Assembly: GCA_020048895.1 (NCBI GenBank)
Contig: JAIFLV010000157.1
Location: forward strand, 1-33,371
Reading direction: 5' to 3'
DNA length: 33,371 bases
Source: Rhodoferax sp.
GTDB lineage: Bacteria > Pseudomonadota > Gammaproteobacteria > Burkholderiales > Burkholderiaceae_C
Part shown: one piece after another, positions 30,852 through 33,371 of the stretch
Layout of the letters: each line of letters begins with the position of its first letter
Numbering within the stretch: the stretch's first letter is position 1
Program-made: the position numbers and the translations under genes
Notes under the pieces: model-generated
Database searches by the model: none
Told to the model about the DNA's origin: nothing
The model's input: only the letters and a program-made list of their open reading frames with translations

Positions 30852-33371
30852 TCACCACAGCCCCGAGCGCCAGACCCCGTTCTGGTAGTAATGCACCTGG
30901 TTGTTCCATAGCAAAGAGCGGTCGCTGCTGATGTCGCGCTGATCGGTCAGCTTGGATGCCAGCGGGGGCCGCTCGCGCAGGTTTTGCGCCGACAGGTCGA
31001 TCTCGAACTTCTGCAGTTCGGTGCGGGTGAACTGGAAATAGTCACTGGCCGCTCCTGTGGCCAGGTATGGCGGTGTGTCGTGCAGGCTTACCGGCAGGCT
31101 CACGCGCACAACCCCTCCTAACGTCTGTAGGGCGATGCCGTGGTGGTCGTGCAGCACGGTGGCGTCGGTGCCGCGTTTGCCAACCAGGCTGCGCGCCGCT
31201 TCCCGCGGATGCGCCGGGTCGGTCACGTCGATCAACGACAGCTTCACGCCCTGGTGCCAGGCAAACCGGCCGTCGCCCGAGGTGCCATCCGAGACGGCTT
31301 CCTTGCCTACGCCGAGCAGCAGGTTCTCGGTCAATGGAAACAGATAGTCAGAGTAGCCACTGACCTGCAGTTCACCCGCAATCTTGGGGTCCGACGGCTG
31401 GCTCAGGTCCAGCACATACAGAGGATCAGTCAGCCGGTAGGTCACCAGGTAGCCACGTGCACCGATAAAGCGCGATGCATAGAGTTGCTCGCCTGGTTTG
31501 CCCAGCGGAGCCGGGCGATTGGCGTTGGGCAATTCGCCCACCCGTTTGAGCGTGCCATCACTCTCCTGCAAGATCGACAGATGCCCAGGCGAGTCCGCTA
31601 CCACGGGCGGTGCCGGCGTCGTTGAAGTCGTACCCGTCGGATCGCCAACCGCTAACGGAACAGCCAGCCAGCCACCCCAGGTGGGTGCCGTTTGCGTGAT
31701 CACACGCAGCGCGCCGTCGTATTCGCCCATGCGAAACGACTTGCGGTTCTGATCGAATCCCAAATGGCCGGTCACGTTGCCCGAGCCGCGGTAATCAATG
31801 GCCACTCCGCTCAGGGCAAATTTGTGAATGTCGGTGCTGGTCTGCGCGGCGTACACCGGATACATGCCGCTGTAGCTGTAGGTATTGCGGGTGGTCGACA
31901 GATACAGGCTTCGGTCGGACATGTAGAAGGCCTCGGTGCCGCCGGTGAAGCAGCGCGCCGCATGGCCATGGCTTGGTGCTGCCAGGTCGATTGCGACAAT
32001 GGTGACGACGTCAGCACTCTTGACGGCATTCTGTTCCTGGGTATAGCAGGCGGCGGCGTCCACCAATGGCAACGCCGTGCCGCCGTCGATCGACAAAGTG
32101 GGCAGCAACTGCGACGCCTGCAGTTTGCTGACCACGGCCTGGTTGGCAGCGGTCTTTTCCACGGGCCAGGCGGTATCGAGTCCTGCCACTGTTGGGTAAC
32201 TGCGCAGCACTAAGTAGAGCGTGGAGCCGATGCGCCGCGAGCCGATGAGCTGCCCGCTCAGGTGCAGTGTTCGGCGCGTCTTCATCTGGGTAGGGCTGGA
32301 AGTGTCCACCAGCAGCACCTCGGTGGCGCCCTGCGCCCAGGACTGTGGTGCAAACCAGGCATCGTAAATGCCCCAGAACGTGGCGCCTTCGCCCACCGCC
32401 ACCAACTGCTGGCGCGCAGAGTCCAGATACAAGCCGGTGCTGCGCACATTGGCTGCAAAGGGCAGCTTCAAACTGTCTACCGGAACCAGTGCAGCATCAG
32501 CGGCCTGGGCGTTGAGCCGCTGGCGCTGCAATACATTGGCGGTACCTCCCGATGTGGACGTGCGCTCCAGACTGAATAAGTGCACGCCGTCGCTTTTGAT
32601 CAGGTCGGCTTCATCCACACCCGCTTCCTGCAGCGTGGTGCCGGAAAACACCGCAGAAGCGGTGTCGGCAACTGCGCTGGGCGTACCCACCGCGGTCATC
32701 ACACCGCCAACCCAGGGCGTATTCAGGTAGCTCTTGCTGGCAGGCCCAAAAGCTTCCTGAAAATATGCCGTAAGGCCCGCTTCGCTGGCCGGGCGCAGGC
32801 TCCATGGCTCCGGCTTCTTGATCCAGAAGCCTTCCCCGGGCAAAAGTTTCTTGTTGGAGGCGTTGAAGTCGAAATAACCTTGACTCTGAATGAAGGTGGC
32901 CAGTTCAGTGCCAGCATTCAGGCGCGGAGAATGAAAATACCAGCCGGATTGCCAACTGTCCCATGCCCACAGGGTAGTCACATCCATGTCGGCCGGAGCT
33001 TTGGTCTCGCCCGTGGCGATAAGATTCCAGCCCACCGGCAAACTGGCAAACAGCGTCGCGGCCAGCACGGGTGGCGTGTCGGGCAACTGCACCGAAAAAG
33101 GCGCAGTGGCATGCACCCAGAAACCCTCGCCCCCTGCCACCGTGCTCAACACGTCATAGCCTTTGGATGTGGCAAACCTGCTCAAACCTGGGCCATCCAG
33201 CTGGGGCGAGTAATAGGCCCACCGGTTGCTCGCTGGTAGCCACTTCCACACCGAAGCGACTCGGCTGGCGTCGCCAAACAAGGCGGTGGCGGTCACATCA
33301 ATTTTGCCGGTGCTGCCGTTGCCCAGCAGGTTCCAGCCACTAAGCAAGGTAACCGTAGTCTGCGCTCTGGC
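30852..33371 (-). CDS. Large exported beta-propeller domain protein (5' truncated by window edge)
   Basis: At least 839 residues are in the window. The frame is open through the right edge; the first residues read ARAQTTVTLLSGWNLLGNG, which looks like the end of a signal peptide, so only a short N-terminus is missing. Two tandem modules of about 100 residues follow, each beginning GWNL and ending GEGFWV/I (GWNLLGNG to GGEGFWVHA; GWNLIATGE to PGEGFWIKK). The rest is a secreted beta-propeller distantly related to WD-40: EAGVDEADLIKSDGVHLFSL, YLDSARQQLVAVGEG, DYRGSGNVTGHLGFDQN, ELQVSGYSDYLFPLTENLLLG and LSLIDVTDPAHPREAA are its marks. The function is unknown; it is probably a cell-surface or secreted binding protein. 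Confidence 0.88.
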   Translation of the reverse strand, partial: ARAQTTVTLLSGWNLLGNGSTGKIDVTATALFGDASRVASVWKWLPASNRWAYYSPQLDGPGLSRFATSKGYDVLSTVAGGEGFWVHATAPFSVQLPDTPPVLAATLFASLPVGWNLIATGETKAPADMDVTTLWAWDSWQSGWYFHSPRLNAGTELATFIQSQGYFDFNASNKKLLPGEGFWIKKPEPWSLRPASEAGLTAYFQEAFGPASKSYLNTPWVGGVMTAVGTPSAVADTASAVFSGTTLQEAGVDEADLIKSDGVHLFSLERTSTSGGTANVLQRQRLNAQAADAALVPVDSLKLPFAANVRSTGLYLDSARQQLVAVGEGATFWGIYDAWFAPQSWAQGATEVLLVDTSSPTQMKTRRTLHLSGQLIGSRRIGSTLYLVLRSYPTVAGLDTAWPVEKTAANQAVVSKLQASQLLPTLSIDGGTALPLVDAAACYTQEQNAVKSADVVTIVAIDLAAPSHGHAARCFTGGTEAFYMSDRSLYLSTTRNTYSYSGMYPVYAAQTSTDIHKFALSGVAIDYRGSGNVTGHLGFDQNRKSFRMGEYDGALRVITQTAPTWGGWLAVPLAVGDPTGTTSTTPAPPVVADSPGHLSILQESDGTLKRVGELPNANRPAPLGKPGEQLYASRFIGARGYLVTYRLTDPLYVLDLSQPSDPKIAGELQVSGYSDYLFPLTENLLLGVGKEAVSDGTSGDGRFAWHQGVKLSLIDVTDPAHPREAARSLVGKRGTDATVLHDHHGIALQTLGGVVRVSLPVSLHDTPPYLATGAASDYFQFTRTELQKFEIDLSAQNLRERPPLASKLTDQRDISSDRSLLWNNQVHYYQNGVWRSGLW

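Overview
The window looks like a chromosomal segment from a GC-rich betaproteobacterium, most likely Comamonadaceae (the Rhodoferax/Polaromonas/Variovorax neighbourhood). The protein families point that way, as do two intergenic repeat types I associate from memory with that family. The genus is inference. I saw no rRNA, tRNA, CRISPR array or intact insertion sequence.

The left part (about 2.4-17.3 kb) is the most interesting. A plus-strand operon encodes a PhnD/PhnC/PhnE-type ABC importer of the kind usually annotated as a putative selenate transporter, followed by a small multidrug resistance (SMR) protein. It converges on a minus-strand pair: a TIGR04348-type glycosyltransferase (senB-like) and an oxidoreductase-selenophosphate synthase fusion (senC/selD-like). 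Divergent from senB, with overlapping start regions, is an EgtB/SUMF1-type nonheme iron enzyme (senA-like). Converging on senA is a five-gene minus-strand operon: a TVP38-flavin disulfide reductase fusion, a DUF547 protein, an ATP-grasp ligase, a YHS lipoprotein and egtD. Together these read as a selenoneine locus: oxyanion uptake, selenophosphate formation, selenosugar synthesis, hercynine synthesis and C-Se bond formation. It also carries transport, redox and ligase genes whose roles are unassigned. The usual ergothioneine partners (egtA, egtC, egtE) are absent from the window.

The middle (17.3-21.4 kb) holds gene debris, including a cupredoxin C-terminus. It also has htpG behind a textbook sigma-32 promoter, an exported FKBP prolyl isomerase and the frameshifted C-terminus of an AAA/DUF4143 ATPase. 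A two-gene operon (21.4-24.4 kb; acyltransferase 3 plus an exported glycoside-hydrolase-like protein) follows. It looks more AT-rich than its surroundings and was probably acquired.

The right part (24.4-33.4 kb) contains a PrcB-like lipoprotein with an M14 carboxypeptidase, then dbpA. Next is a duplicated 33-bp repeat and a four-gene series: a 77-aa protein, an alpha/beta hydrolase, a bicupin, and an Asp/Glu-racemase-superfamily protein that appears to lack both catalytic cysteines. The window ends inside a large exported beta-propeller protein. The left edge cuts an RND efflux pump.
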